A stretch of DNA of 5,740 bases, taken from contig JAPLKY010000400.1 in assembly GCA_026387805.1 (NCBI GenBank), forward strand, positions 1-5,740, read 5' to 3'. The notes beneath the pieces were generated by a model. The model worked only from the letters and a program-made list of their open reading frames with translations, made no database searches and was not told the DNA's origin. Position numbers and translations under genes: made by a program. This stretch comes from Candidatus Krumholzibacteriia bacterium (GTDB taxonomy: Bacteria > Krumholzibacteriota > Krumholzibacteriia > Krumholzibacteriales > Krumholzibacteriaceae). Shown here piece after piece: positions 5,672 to 5,740 of the stretch. Within the stretch, counting starts at the first letter, position 1; every line of letters begins with the position of its first letter.

Positions 5672-5740
5672 TTATTTCCCATCCTTACTCCGGAAGAAGA
5701 TCAAGGCGATCAAGCCGTTTTGCGCTATTGCATGCGCGCC
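5672..5740 (-). CDS. Possible C-terminal end of a gene entering from the right
   Basis: One minus-strand frame reads in from the right edge as 22 codons and ends GLIALIFFRSKDGK with a TAA stop at 5674-5672. This looks like the end of a membrane helix followed by a charged tail. The terminator-like element at 5544-5480 would suit a gene ending here, making it convergent with queE. The evidence is thin. Another minus-strand frame also ends nearby, at 5685, and a plus-strand frame is open from 5486 to the edge. No family can be named. Confidence 0.25.
   Translation of the reverse strand, partial: GAHAIAQNGLIALIFFRSKDGK

Noticed and set aside
4567..5682. 371-codon minus-strand frame opposite queE
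   Set aside because: It is the codon-register mirror of queE extended into the tail. Its N-terminal part is arginine-rich with no domain. The GGAG before its ATG at 5682 appears to be chance.

Overview
The window is GC-rich bacterial DNA with very few TTA, CTA and TCA codons in its main genes and clear GGAG-type ribosome binding sites before two genes. This fits a GC-rich free-living bacterium of uncertain phylum. The QueC and QueE variants and the DUF366 gene recall deltaproteobacterial, candidate-phylum or archaeal-like gene sets, but the sequence alone does not name the organism. No transposase, integrase, tRNA, rRNA or CRISPR array was seen.

Layout. (1) Positions 1-2864, minus strand: one long gene for a cytoplasmic tetratricopeptide-repeat (TPR) protein of at least 954 residues, cut by the left edge. 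(2) Positions 2865-3076: a divergent intergenic region with an AT-rich promoter-like stretch and a short leader carrying a GC-rich inverted repeat. (3) Positions 3077-5475, plus strand: four overlapping genes, queD - queC - DUF366 - queE, overlapping by 11, 4 and 4 bases, almost certainly one operon. (4) Positions 5476-5740: a mostly non-coding tail with two nested inverted repeats. One of them is followed by a T7 run on the minus strand, and a minus-strand gene may end at 5672.

How the genes work together. QueD converts dihydroneopterin triphosphate to 6-carboxy-tetrahydropterin, QueE (radical SAM) converts that to 7-carboxy-7-deazaguanine, and QueC (ATP-dependent) converts that to preQ0. 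The operon therefore holds the three middle steps to preQ0, the precursor of queuosine, archaeosine and 7-deazaguanine DNA bases. It lacks the GTP cyclohydrolase (FolE) and everything after preQ0 (QueF, Tgt, QueA, QueG/QueH), which must lie elsewhere or be replaced. The most interesting gene is the third one. It is a DUF366 protein with no established function that I know of, locked by ATGA overlaps between queC and queE, and it carries a segment resembling the lysine motif of lipoate/biotin ligases. The TPR gene is transcribed away from the operon and shows no obvious functional link to it.
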